Positions 7,887 through 16,342 of a stretch of 64,000 bases of DNA are shown one piece after another. The notes under the pieces were generated by a model, which saw only the letters and a program-made list of their open reading frames with translations, made no database searches and was not told the origin of the DNA. This DNA is from Actinoplanes italicus (GTDB lineage: Bacteria; Actinomycetota; Actinomycetes; Mycobacteriales; Micromonosporaceae). Location: NCBI RefSeq assembly GCF_003001815.1, contig NZ_PVMZ01000014.1, positions 62,001 to 126,000 of the forward strand, read 5' to 3'. Made by a program: the position numbers and the translations under genes. Positions within the stretch are counted from its first letter, which is position 1, and every line of letters starts with the position of its first letter.

Positions 7887-8591
7887 TCAACGCCTGCGGG
7901 CGGCGGCTACCCGGCGGATTCCGAAACCCAATCTGCGGTACGTCGCGAGCGCGGCCGTGTTCCAGTAGTCCACCAGGAGCGCGACCCTTTCACGTCCGGC
8001 GAGCAGATCGTCGGCGACGAACGCGCAGATCGCCGCACCCAGCCCTCGCCCGCGCGCCGAGGGCCGGGTCGCCACGCCCGACATGAACCCGATCTCCGGA
8101 GTCGACCAGGCCTCCGCGGCGACGGTCAGCAGCTCACCGTCCGTGCCGCGGATGCCCGCCCACCGGTACACCCCGGGATGCCCCGGCCAGGCGTAGGACT
8201 CCGGATAGGCCTCCCGGATCATCGCCGTCACCTCGGGCCACTCCTCCTCACCCAGCCAGACCGGCAGCACCTCGCGCCCGTCCGCCGTGACGGGCGTGCT
8301 CGTCTCCATCCAGGCGAAGGTCGCGCTGAGCTCCAGCTCAGGCACCCGGGTTACCACGTCGGTGACGAGTTCCTCGGTCCCGAACGGCCGGAACGTCTCG
8401 CCGGTATCCGCCAGCACCTCCCGCAGCAGCCCGGCCACCGCGGCCGGCTCGCCGTTCATCACGAGCCGGTCCCAGTGCGACAGGTCCGGGCAGGCCACGA
8501 CCACCGCGCCCGGACGCCGCCACACCCGCGCGTCCCGCGCATGCAGCGCCCAGCGCACCAACGGATCCCGGTCAGCAGCGATCTCGATCAT
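7887..8591 (-). CDS. GNAT-family N-acetyltransferase
   Basis: The 234-residue protein has an N-terminal half without a clear family signature and a C-terminal GNAT fold. The acetyl-CoA pyrophosphate loop ARGRGLGAAI lies near residue 180, followed by VDYWNTAALATYRRLGFG, the usual beta5-alpha4 end of GNATs. The frame is open far upstream, but the ATG at 8591 fits the product and leaves room for the divergent gene. The substrate is not predictable. Confidence 0.82.
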   Translation of the reverse strand: MIEIAADRDPLVRWALHARDARVWRRPGAVVVACPDLSHWDRLVMNGEPAAVAGLLREVLADTGETFRPFGTEELVTDVVTRVPELELSATFAWMETSTPVTADGREVLPVWLGEEEWPEVTAMIREAYPESYAWPGHPGVYRWAGIRGTDGELLTVAAEAWSTPEIGFMSGVATRPSARGRGLGAAICAFVADDLLAGRERVALLVDYWNTAALATYRRLGFGIRRVAAARRR

Positions 8592-8633
8592 GGCGCCATG
8601 CTGCCATTGACCCGATGTGCCAGCCTCGGACCG

Positions 8634-9422
8634 GTGCCGAAGCGACCCGTTCTCCCCAGCTGGCTGACCCGCGCCTCCCGCCGCCGGCCACCGGGCCGCC
8701 CGGCTGACACGACGTCGGCCGATGCCCTCTCCCCGGGCACGCCTTCCGGCTTCCTCTCCTGGCGGCGGCTGCGCCGCCTGATGGCGGTGGGCACCCTGGG
8801 TGGCGTGGTCGCCGTCCTCGTCGCGATCGGCTGCGCCCATTGGGTACGGTCGTCCGCCGACGGCCACATCTATGACGTGGCCTCGGTGCCCGCGGCCCCG
8901 GTCGCGCTGGTCCTCGGCGCCCAGGTGGGCAATGACGGCCAGCCCTCGGCGTTCCTGGCCGCCCGCCTCGAGATCGCCCGTCAACTGCTGGAGCACGGCA
9001 AGGTCAAGGCGATCCTGGTCTCCGGTGACCACGCCGAATGGGCCTACGACGAGCCCGGCTCGATGCAGGCCTGGCTGGTCGCCCGCGGCGTACCCGCCGA
9101 CCGGGTCGTCCTCGACCACGCCGGCTTCGACACCTACGACTCCTGCGTCCGGGCCAACAAGATCTTCGGCGTCCGGCAGGCCATCGTCGTGACCCAGGAC
9201 TTCCACCTCCCCCGGGCGGTCACCCTCTGCCGCGAGCAGGGCATCGAGGCCACCGGCGTCGGCGACGACACGGTCCGCATCTACGAGAAGATGTGGCTGC
9301 GAGGCGAGATCCGCGAGTACGGCGCCGCGGTCAAGGCCGCCGCCGACGTCCTGACCGCCCGCGACCCGGTCTTCCTGGGCCCCCACGAGACAGGCGTCGA
9401 GGAAGCCATCCGCCGCGACTGA
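8634..9422 (+). CDS. DUF218 (SanA/ElyC/YdcF-like) membrane protein
   Basis: One transmembrane helix near residues 49-70 (LMAVGTLGGVVAVLVAIGCA) after a basic N-terminus, then a DUF218 domain: VALVLGAQVGNDGQPSAFL, ILVSGDHAEWAYDEPGSM, DHAGFDTYDSCVRANKIFG and VVTQDFHLPRAV are all family-typical. SanA-like proteins act in envelope integrity and vancomycin tolerance in E. coli, with unknown biochemistry. The start is uncertain: GTG 8634 is chosen, with an in-frame ATG at 8598 as the alternative. The gene converges on the SWIM-protein gene. Confidence 0.85.
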   Translation: MPKRPVLPSWLTRASRRRPPGRPADTTSADALSPGTPSGFLSWRRLRRLMAVGTLGGVVAVLVAIGCAHWVRSSADGHIYDVASVPAAPVALVLGAQVGNDGQPSAFLAARLEIARQLLEHGKVKAILVSGDHAEWAYDEPGSMQAWLVARGVPADRVVLDHAGFDTYDSCVRANKIFGVRQAIVVTQDFHLPRAVTLCREQGIEATGVGDDTVRIYEKMWLRGEIREYGAAVKAAADVLTARDPVFLGPHETGVEEAIRRD

Positions 9423-9434
9423 CCTCCTACCGGT

Positions 9435-11513
9435 TCAGAGGAGGTCCGCCGCGAGACTCACCCTCAGGTAGGCGTCGACCCAGGCGTTCACCGTCTCGAT
9501 GCCTGGGTCCGGGCTGAGCCGGGCGGACACCTCGTCGAGCGCGGACGCCACCCGATGAAGGCCGACCCTCCCGAGAGTGCTCCGCGCCTCCCCCAGCCGA
9601 CCGGCGTAGGCGGGTGGCAGATGAGCGAGCCCCCGGTGGGCGGCCTCGGCGAGCACATCCCGGGCGACCGTCACGGCGGCGGCCAGGACGTCCACCTCCG
9701 CGTCGAGGTCCGAACCCTCGAGCACCCTGCCGCCGCCACCCGGATCGGCACCTCCGGCCAGAGCCGGCGCGGTAGCGGACGGAGGGCCGGGAGCGGCCGC
9801 GGCGAGCGACGGCGCGGCGGGGCCGGCGAAGGCGTCGGGCTCGGCCAGGTCGGGGATGACCGGCGGGCCGTCGGCGGCTATCGAGTAGGGGTCGATCACC
9901 ACACGGCCGCCGCTGCGGTGGACGCTTCCGGCGACGTAGCGGGGCCGGCCCCGGCGTCCCCCGAAGGCGGCCGCAACAGCGTCCAGGCGGCCCGGCGCCA
10001 CCGCCGCGTGGGAGGCGACGACCGTGGCCGTGTTGCCGTGGGTGTCGCTGATCTCGAAGGTGAGGCGCTGCGCTCCGGGTGAGTAGTGGCCGGGGCCGAC
10101 CTCGGCGATCTCCAGGACACGGACCAGTTCGGCGCGGACCCGGGCACGGACCGGGCGCGGTGGCATCGCGTCGAGTTCGGCCGCCAGACGCGCGTAGTCC
10201 CGGACGAGCAGGCCGTCGGGCAGGCCGTCCCAGGCGCCGCTGGAGACGGTGACGGTGGACTTCGCGACCCGGCCGGCACTCAACCGGACGGCGCGGCTGG
10301 CGTTGCGGACGGCGGACTCGGTCACCAGCGTGCCGCCGGCGACGGCACTGACCGTGGTGCCGGCGATCCGACGCCGGGACAGAGCCGGGCCGTCGTCGGT
10401 GGTGGTCCACTGCCGGCGCGAGACGAGGACGACCCCGCTGGCCGCCTGGCCGTGGAAGATCTCGACACGCCGTTCGTCGTCGACGGCGGTGACCCGTGCG
10501 CCCAGGCCGTCCAGGCGTACCCGGCGCAGTGGTGTCTCGGCCGCCTCCTCGGAGCCGAGCACCCGCGCCCGAGCCGCGGCCGCGCCGTCGGCGGTGGCCG
10601 CCCGGTGCCGGGCGAACAGCTCGGCGACGAGGTCGGCCAGCACTTCAGGCGAATACCTGGCACCGCGTTCCCGGTACGCCGTGAGCTGCTCGAGAAGCTC
10701 GGTGGCGGTGTCGAGCGGCCACCGGAGCCCGGTCCGTTCCAGTGTGGCGACATGGCCCGCCGCCGTGGCCGCCAGCCCTGTACCGGAGTGGACGGCACCG
10801 GCCCGCAGCACCTCGGCGGCGAATTCCACGACCGCCTCGAGCCCGGATCCGGCCACCGCGGTGACCCCGGAGCCGCCGACGTCGACCACGCACTCACCGG
10901 CGTCCGGCTGCTGGACGTCAGCCACCCTGAACGCCCAGACGGCCAGCGCGATCACGTCGTCGCGGGTACCGGCCCGCGCGTCGGTGTGCACATAGCCGAG
11001 GTCGTCAGGAACCAGGAACCGCACCGTCGCGGCGGGCAGCTCGACCACCGGCACCGGCCCCCGCCGCACCCGGGCCGTGTAGCCGGCGCGTTCGGCCCGC
11101 CGGGCGGCCGTGACGAGACGTGCCCCGATCCGGGCGATCAGGTCCTCATCACTGAACCCACCCGGTGACCACGCAGTCCGATCCGCGCCGGGCACGGGCT
11201 CCGCCGACTGCGGCTGTGGATCCGCGTCGGCTGAAACGGCCTGGTACGCGAGGATAAGGCCGATCAGGTGACGGCAGATCCCGGCCGCCCCGCAGGTGCA
11301 ACGTCCCTGTTCCAGGCCGCCCTCCGGCAGCGTGGCCCGCACCCCGTCACCGAACTCGGCAACGATCGCGGAGCCGTCGCCCGACAGGCCGGGTGGTTCC
11401 CGTTCGACGTCCCGGGCGGCCCGTTTCACCAGGCCACGGTTGGCCAGGGCGGCCAGGGCGTCGGCATCGAGCGCACGCAGGTCGGGCCGCACGGGCAGCG
11501 TCGGAGTGTTCAT
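9435..11513 (-). CDS. SWIM zinc-finger protein (YehQ-like), last gene of the MoxR operon
   Basis: A 692-residue protein with a SWIM zinc finger near the N-terminus: Cys72, Cys74, Cys80 and His82 in RCTCGAAGICRHL, the CxC-xn-CxH pattern. The rest is alpha/beta sequence without a recognised enzyme domain and with an Ala/Pro-rich linker around residues 560-590. The start at 11513 gives an ATGA overlap with the VWA gene; the frame runs open for 164 codons further but inside the VWA gene. E. coli yehQ is the SWIM protein at the same place of the yeh cluster. Role unknown; SWIM fingers bind nucleic acid or protein. Confidence 0.85.
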   Translation of the reverse strand: MNTPTLPVRPDLRALDADALAALANRGLVKRAARDVEREPPGLSGDGSAIVAEFGDGVRATLPEGGLEQGRCTCGAAGICRHLIGLILAYQAVSADADPQPQSAEPVPGADRTAWSPGGFSDEDLIARIGARLVTAARRAERAGYTARVRRGPVPVVELPAATVRFLVPDDLGYVHTDARAGTRDDVIALAVWAFRVADVQQPDAGECVVDVGGSGVTAVAGSGLEAVVEFAAEVLRAGAVHSGTGLAATAAGHVATLERTGLRWPLDTATELLEQLTAYRERGARYSPEVLADLVAELFARHRAATADGAAAARARVLGSEEAAETPLRRVRLDGLGARVTAVDDERRVEIFHGQAASGVVLVSRRQWTTTDDGPALSRRRIAGTTVSAVAGGTLVTESAVRNASRAVRLSAGRVAKSTVTVSSGAWDGLPDGLLVRDYARLAAELDAMPPRPVRARVRAELVRVLEIAEVGPGHYSPGAQRLTFEISDTHGNTATVVASHAAVAPGRLDAVAAAFGGRRGRPRYVAGSVHRSGGRVVIDPYSIAADGPPVIPDLAEPDAFAGPAAPSLAAAAPGPPSATAPALAGGADPGGGGRVLEGSDLDAEVDVLAAAVTVARDVLAEAAHRGLAHLPPAYAGRLGEARSTLGRVGLHRVASALDEVSARLSPDPGIETVNAWVDAYLRVSLAADLL

Positions 11514-12625
11514 CGGCCCACCCGTTCCGCGACGAATCCGGCCAGTTCGCCGGGCGTCATCGCGCCCACCCAGGCGCCCACGTCGGCCAGTCTCTGCGCG
11601 CAGGCCCGGTCGTACGCCGGATCGGCATCCTCGTCGAGAGCCGCCAGCCCGAGCACGATGGTGCCCTGTTCGACGAGCTCGCGCACAGCCCGCACCAGCC
11701 CCGCCTCCGATCCGCCCTCGAAGAAGTCGCTGACCACCGCGACGATGGTCCGGCGGGGCTGCTCGACGAGCTGGGCCGCGTACCGCACCGCGCGGGCGAT
11801 GTCGGTGCCTCCGCCGAGCTGCGTCTTCATCAGCAGCTCGACCGGGTCGGTGACGTCGGCGGTCAGGTCGACGACGTCGGTGTCGAAGGCGACCAGGTGT
11901 GTACGCACTCCGGGCAGCCCCCACAGGCAGGCCGCCGTGACCGCCGAATGGATCACCGAGGACAGCATCGACCCTGACTGGTCGACGAGCAGGATCACCT
12001 GCCACTGGGTGAGCTGCCGACGGGTCCGGGAGGAGAAGTACGGCGTCTCGACGTAGATCCGCCGCTCGTCGGGCCGGTAGTTGCCGAGGTTCGCCCGGAT
12101 GGTCCGCCGCGCGTCGAAGTCACGGGACTGCTTGAACCGGCTGGCCCGCCGCGACCGTGCGCCGGAGAAACTCTGCCGGACCTCGGTGGCGAGCCGTTCC
12201 ATCAGGTCACGCACGACCGCCTCGACCAGCCGCCGGGCCAGTCGCAGCACCTCCGGGTTCATCAGGTGCTTGGTGCGCAGCACGGCACGCAGCAGGGCCG
12301 GGTTCGGTTCGATCCGCTCCAGCACGCCGGGGTCGGTGACGATGTCGTCGATCTGGTACCGCTCGACGGCGTCCCGCTGGAGCCGCTCGACGGTCTCCTT
12401 GGGGAACAGCCGGGTGATGCCGTCGAGCCAGTCGACCGTGGTCAGCCGGGACGGGCCCGAACCACCCTGCCGCCGGATGTCGCGCCGGTCGAGCTCCTCG
12501 TCACGGCCGTAGAGCCAGTCGAGCGCGGCGTCACGCTGGGAGGCCTCACCATGCAGGCCGCCGAGACTGCCGCCGGCCGGCGCGCCGAGGATGAGGCGCC
12601 AGCGTTCCAGGCTGATGTCAGTCAT
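11510..12625 (-). CDS. VWA-domain protein (YehP-like), partner of the MoxR ATPase
   Basis: A 371-residue protein with an N-terminal helical region (about 1-200) and a C-terminal von Willebrand A domain. The metal-ion site is visible as DQSGSM (215-220), with LGGGTDIARA and VVSDFFEGG supplying the further MIDAS residues. VWA proteins next to MoxR ATPases act as substrate adaptors or insertase partners; the E. coli counterpart YehP is annotated as stimulating the YehL ATPase. The start overlaps the DUF5682 gene by eight bases and the stop overlaps the SWIM gene. Confidence 0.9.
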   Translation of the reverse strand: MTDISLERWRLILGAPAGGSLGGLHGEASQRDAALDWLYGRDEELDRRDIRRQGGSGPSRLTTVDWLDGITRLFPKETVERLQRDAVERYQIDDIVTDPGVLERIEPNPALLRAVLRTKHLMNPEVLRLARRLVEAVVRDLMERLATEVRQSFSGARSRRASRFKQSRDFDARRTIRANLGNYRPDERRIYVETPYFSSRTRRQLTQWQVILLVDQSGSMLSSVIHSAVTAACLWGLPGVRTHLVAFDTDVVDLTADVTDPVELLMKTQLGGGTDIARAVRYAAQLVEQPRRTIVAVVSDFFEGGSEAGLVRAVRELVEQGTIVLGLAALDEDADPAYDRACAQRLADVGAWVGAMTPGELAGFVAERVGR

Positions 12626-15245
12626 CGGTCCTCCCCACGGTGATCAGGCCGGCGTGGGCCAGGCGCTGTTCGACGGTCTCGTCCAGGGCCATCCCGGCGG
12701 CCACGACCCCGGCGACGACCGGCATCCGGAGCAGGTCGCGGCCGGAGCCCGCCAGACCGCGCCGCTCGAGCAGCCGCTCGGCGATCGTCTCCCGCTCACG
12801 CGGCGGGAAGTACTCGAAGGCCTGCCGCAACGCTGGCAGAGCGATCAGGAAGTCCTCGGCGCCCATGCCGCCGACCAGGTCGTCGAGCAGCGCGAGGATG
12901 CCACCGGACGCGAGCACCGGCTCCCGGGCGACACCGAACAGTCCGGCCAGCCAGTCACCCGCCGTCCCCGCGGCGAACGCCCCACGCACAGCCTGCGAAG
13001 GCGCCGGAAACAGCCCGCCCGGATCGCCCGCCGCCCCGGACCCCTCCGGCGAAGAACCGGCCGCATCGACCGCCGCCTCGCCCCTGTAGGCCGCCGGATG
13101 CGGTGGCGCGGCCGGCTGCGGTGGCGCGGCCGGATGCGGTGGCGCGGCCGGATGCGGTGGCGCGGCCGGGTCGTCCTCGCCGAGCAGGGTGCGGCCGAGT
13201 CCGTAGAAGGCTCCGCGCAGGTCGGGTGGTGCGGCGCGGTCGGCCGCGATGCGGCCCGAGACCTCCACCACGGCGGTACGGTCCACGCCCGCCCCCGCGG
13301 CGTGCAGCACGGCGTCCCGTACCGCAACGACCGCGGCGATCCGGCTCCGGTCGGCCGTGGCGCCCGGGGCGTGCCAGCCGTCGGCGAGCCAGAGGATCCG
13401 GCGGGTGGCGGCCGCCACGACGACGCCGAGCGCTTCGCTACCGGCCGTCCCGAGCAGCCGGTCATGCCGCCACAGCGCCAGGGTGATCGCCAGGACCCGG
13501 CCCAGCACGGACAGGTCCCCGGCCGCCGACACCCCGCGTTCCAGCCGGCCGGGTACGTCCGATCCGAGGTCGGTGACGCCGCACAGGGCCGAGTCGAACA
13601 ACGCGTCGGCGAGTTCGCCGAGGTCGCCGGTGGCCGCGTCGATGCGCTGCGCGATCCGGGTGGCGGCGGCCGCCTCCAGAGTCGGGCCGTATCCGCCGGC
13701 CTCGATCAGGGCGGCGAGGCGGTGTTCGTGCCGCCGGATCGTCCAATGCTCCCGCAGCACGGGGTCGATGCCGGTGGCGGGCCCGGAGTCACGCCGGAAG
13801 CCCGGGATCTCCAGCACCCGGAGCCGGTGCAGGATCCGGCTGACGGTCCGCCCGCGCGGGTCGGTCAGGTCGGCGGTGTGCTCGCCGGGCTGATCGAGGC
13901 CGTGTTGTTCGAGCTCGGCGGTGGCGGAGTGGACCAGCGGCGGTAGCGGGGTGTCCGGGTGCAACCGGCCGGTCCGGTCGCCGCTGAGGGCCGCGGTCAT
14001 CTCCACCACGGCCGGATGCTGCCCGGCCGTGACGGTCCCCCGGACGGCCCACGGCAGCGGCACGTCGAGGGCTTCGTTGATCAGGGCCGAGGCCAGGCCG
14101 TCGAGTACATCGACCCGGGCCGGGCAGTCGTGCCCGCGCAGCCGGGCGAGAGCTTCGGCACCCGCCCGGGCGGCGATCAGGTCGGCCGTCGAGACCGGCT
14201 GGCCGCGCTTGCGCAGCCTCCCCGCGACGGCGGTGACCAGGTAGCGGGCCGCGTCCTGCGGGCCGCTCTCCCAGAGTCGCTGGTAGTACTCCGGCGACGG
14301 CATGCCGGACTGATAGCCGCCGAACGCGTCGAGCCTCCGGAACGAGTAGGACACCAGGTAGCTGCCCGCGGTAGCCCCCTCCGGCGGCGCGGGAATCGTA
14401 GGCCAGCCGTCCGCGCCGAAGAGCCCGGCAGCCCCGAGGAGCCCGGAGGTCCCGGAATGAGCGAGCGACTCGGCCCCGTCCGACAGCCCGGAGACGCTGG
14501 GCGGCCCGGCCAGGTCGGCGATGCCGGACGGCCCGGCCAGGTCGGCGATGCCGGACGGCGCGGCCAGGTCGGCGATGCCGGACGGCGCGGATCCGGAGGG
14601 CGGAGGGGAGGCTGCGAGCCGGATCAGGGCCGGCCGGTGGAAACCACCGACCACGGCGACGACCGGCCGCTCACCGGCGGCGGCCAAGGCGGCCCGGAGC
14701 CAGCCGGCCATGTAGGTCTCCCGGGCGGTGTCCGACGCCCCGGCCTCGGACTCTCCCCGGATCAGGTCGAAGTATGCCGAGAGCCGCTCCGCGACGGCCT
14801 CGGGCGGGGCCATCTCGATGAGGTGGTCCCAGAGGGCGTCGCTGTTGTCCACCCCGAACTCGGCGCACAGCCGCTCCACCGCCTCGGCGTACCGCAGCTC
14901 GGCGTCGGCGTAGCGGTTGTCCCGGTCGGCGAACGCCTCGTGCCAGGCCGGCAGGTCGATGAACCGCAGCTCGGCCCCGCACTCGCGGCCGGCCCGCAGC
15001 GCCTCCCACTCGGGTGAGTACTCGCAGAACGGCGCCCACGACCCGTGCCGGCGCCGCTCGTCGAGATAGCTGGTGAAGACCGCCACCGGCAGTTCGTGGC
15101 CCAGCAGCAGTTCACCGATCCGCGCGTTCATGTCGGCCGGGCCCTCGATCAGCACGAACGCGGGCCGCAGGGCGGCGACGGTCGCGCCGACGAGACGGGC
15201 GCAGGCGGGGCTGTGGTGCCGGACCCCGATGACGGTGAGGCTCAT
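12618..15245 (-). CDS. DUF5682 protein (YehM-like)
   Basis: An 875-residue protein opening MSLTVIGVRHHSPACARLV, the signature N-terminus of DUF5682, followed by LIEGPADMN, a pattern reminiscent of TraB/ChaN-like folds. Two low-complexity segments interrupt it: a triplicated PSGIADLAG-type unit around residues 221-250 and a PHPAAP repeat around 693-718. The ATG at 15245 overlaps the MoxR stop (ATGA); the frame extends 46 codons further but only inside the MoxR gene. Biochemical role unknown. It is always read here as part of the five-gene operon. Confidence 0.88.
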   Translation of the reverse strand: MSLTVIGVRHHSPACARLVGATVAALRPAFVLIEGPADMNARIGELLLGHELPVAVFTSYLDERRRHGSWAPFCEYSPEWEALRAGRECGAELRFIDLPAWHEAFADRDNRYADAELRYAEAVERLCAEFGVDNSDALWDHLIEMAPPEAVAERLSAYFDLIRGESEAGASDTARETYMAGWLRAALAAAGERPVVAVVGGFHRPALIRLAASPPPSGSAPSGIADLAAPSGIADLAGPSGIADLAGPPSVSGLSDGAESLAHSGTSGLLGAAGLFGADGWPTIPAPPEGATAGSYLVSYSFRRLDAFGGYQSGMPSPEYYQRLWESGPQDAARYLVTAVAGRLRKRGQPVSTADLIAARAGAEALARLRGHDCPARVDVLDGLASALINEALDVPLPWAVRGTVTAGQHPAVVEMTAALSGDRTGRLHPDTPLPPLVHSATAELEQHGLDQPGEHTADLTDPRGRTVSRILHRLRVLEIPGFRRDSGPATGIDPVLREHWTIRRHEHRLAALIEAGGYGPTLEAAAATRIAQRIDAATGDLGELADALFDSALCGVTDLGSDVPGRLERGVSAAGDLSVLGRVLAITLALWRHDRLLGTAGSEALGVVVAAATRRILWLADGWHAPGATADRSRIAAVVAVRDAVLHAAGAGVDRTAVVEVSGRIAADRAAPPDLRGAFYGLGRTLLGEDDPAAPPHPAAPPHPAAPPQPAAPPHPAAYRGEAAVDAAGSSPEGSGAAGDPGGLFPAPSQAVRGAFAAGTAGDWLAGLFGVAREPVLASGGILALLDDLVGGMGAEDFLIALPALRQAFEYFPPRERETIAERLLERRGLAGSGRDLLRMPVVAGVVAAGMALDETVEQRLAHAGLITVGRTDD
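13096..13167. repeat. four tandem 18-bp units inside the DUF5682 gene
   Basis: Four units of GGATGCGGTGGCGCGGCC (copy 2 has C in place of A), in frame, encoding on the minus strand the alternating PHPAAP / PQPAAP segment. The repeat length is a multiple of three, so copy number can vary without a frameshift. It sits in a Pro/Ala linker between two folded parts. Confidence 0.95.
14503..14583. repeat. three tandem 27-bp units inside the DUF5682 gene
   Basis: Three head-to-tail copies of a 27-bp unit (14503-14529, 14530-14556, 14557-14583; the third differs at one base). They encode three rounds of a nine-residue unit of the form PSGIADLAG. Like the 18-bp array it preserves frame and falls in a linker. 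Confidence 0.95.
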
Positions 15246-16342
15246 CCGCCCGGCAGTTCCCGGCGTGCCTCCCACAGCTCCCGCCACTGCGGGCCGGTGC
15301 GCCAGGAGGTGTGCTGTTCGAGGTATCGCCGGAGTTTCGCGAGGTCTTCCGGGCTGTCCTTGGCGGCGGTGCCGGCCAGGCACGACACCAGGTCGGTGGT
15401 GGATCCGGCGGAGCCGCGCAGGAACCAGCCGCGCAGGCCGACGGCGTGCGCCACCGAGACGGCCTCGGCGGTGCTCATCACCGCGGACAGCCGCTCCATC
15501 TCGTCGCCGCGGCTCGTGCGCCCGGCCCGCAGCTCGCGGAAGGCCGTGACCAGGACCTCCAGCACGTCGCGCCGGGGTGGCGTGGTAACGCCGGAGCGTT
15601 CCAGCAGCGCCCCGGCCTCGGACTCGACGAGTGACAGTTCGGTGTCGAAGTCGGCGATCGGGAAGACGGTCTCGAAGTTGAAGCGCCGCTTGAGCGCCGA
15701 GCTCATGTCGTTGACGCCGCGGTCGCGGGTGTTCGCCGTGGCGATGATGTTGAAGCCCTCCCGGGCGAACACCATGCCGGCGTCACCGGGCAGCTCGGGC
15801 ACGGCCAGAACCCGGTCGGAGAGCGGGGAGAGCAGGCAGTCCTGCACTTCGAGGGGGCAGCGGGTGATCTCCTCGAACCGGACGACGCGGCCGTGGGCCA
15901 TGCCGCGCAGCAACGGCGCCGGGACCAGGGACCGTTCGGTGGGCCCCTCGGCGACGAGGAGCGCATAGTTCCACGAGTATTTGATCTGGTCCTCGGTGGT
16001 GGCCGCCCCGCCCTGGATGGTGAGCGTCGAGTCGCCGCTGACCGCCGCCGCGAGCAGCTCGGAGAGCAGCGATTTCGCGGTACCGGGGTCACCGACGAGC
16101 AGGAGCCCGCGGCTGGTGGCGAGGCTGACCAGGGCCCGGTCGATGAGCGACGGGTCACCGACGAACTTGCGGGTGACGCCGAGTGTGTCGTCGCCGACGA
16201 TGAAGGCGCGGGCGGCCCGCAGGCTGAGTGCCCAGCCGGGCGGCGTCGGCGCGTCGTCGGCGGCCCGGAGACGGGCCAGCTCGTCGGCGAACCGTACCTC
16301 GGCGGGCGGTCGCTGCACTCCGGCGGTGCTGGTGACGGTCAT
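15242..16342 (-). CDS. MoxR-family AAA+ ATPase (YehL-like)
   Basis: A 366-residue MoxR-type AAA+ ATPase. Walker A is GDPGTAKS (84-91), Walker B is VVRFEE (153-158) with the following IT; sensor 1 is IIATANTRDRGVND, and an arginine-finger stretch SALKRRFNFE follows. MoxR ATPases work as chaperone-like remodelers with VWA partners. The order with DUF4132 upstream and DUF5682, VWA and SWIM genes downstream places it in the YehL subfamily. It overlaps both neighbours by ATGA. Confidence 0.93.
   Translation of the reverse strand: MTVTSTAGVQRPPAEVRFADELARLRAADDAPTPPGWALSLRAARAFIVGDDTLGVTRKFVGDPSLIDRALVSLATSRGLLLVGDPGTAKSLLSELLAAAVSGDSTLTIQGGAATTEDQIKYSWNYALLVAEGPTERSLVPAPLLRGMAHGRVVRFEEITRCPLEVQDCLLSPLSDRVLAVPELPGDAGMVFAREGFNIIATANTRDRGVNDMSSALKRRFNFETVFPIADFDTELSLVESEAGALLERSGVTTPPRRDVLEVLVTAFRELRAGRTSRGDEMERLSAVMSTAEAVSVAHAVGLRGWFLRGSAGSTTDLVSCLAGTAAKDSPEDLAKLRRYLEQHTSWRTGPQWRELWEARRELPGG

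Noticed and set aside
8592..9386. Long N-terminal extension of the acetyltransferase frame that ends at 7887
   Set aside because: It is antisense to the DUF218 gene and shows no GNAT features upstream of residue 1 at 8591.
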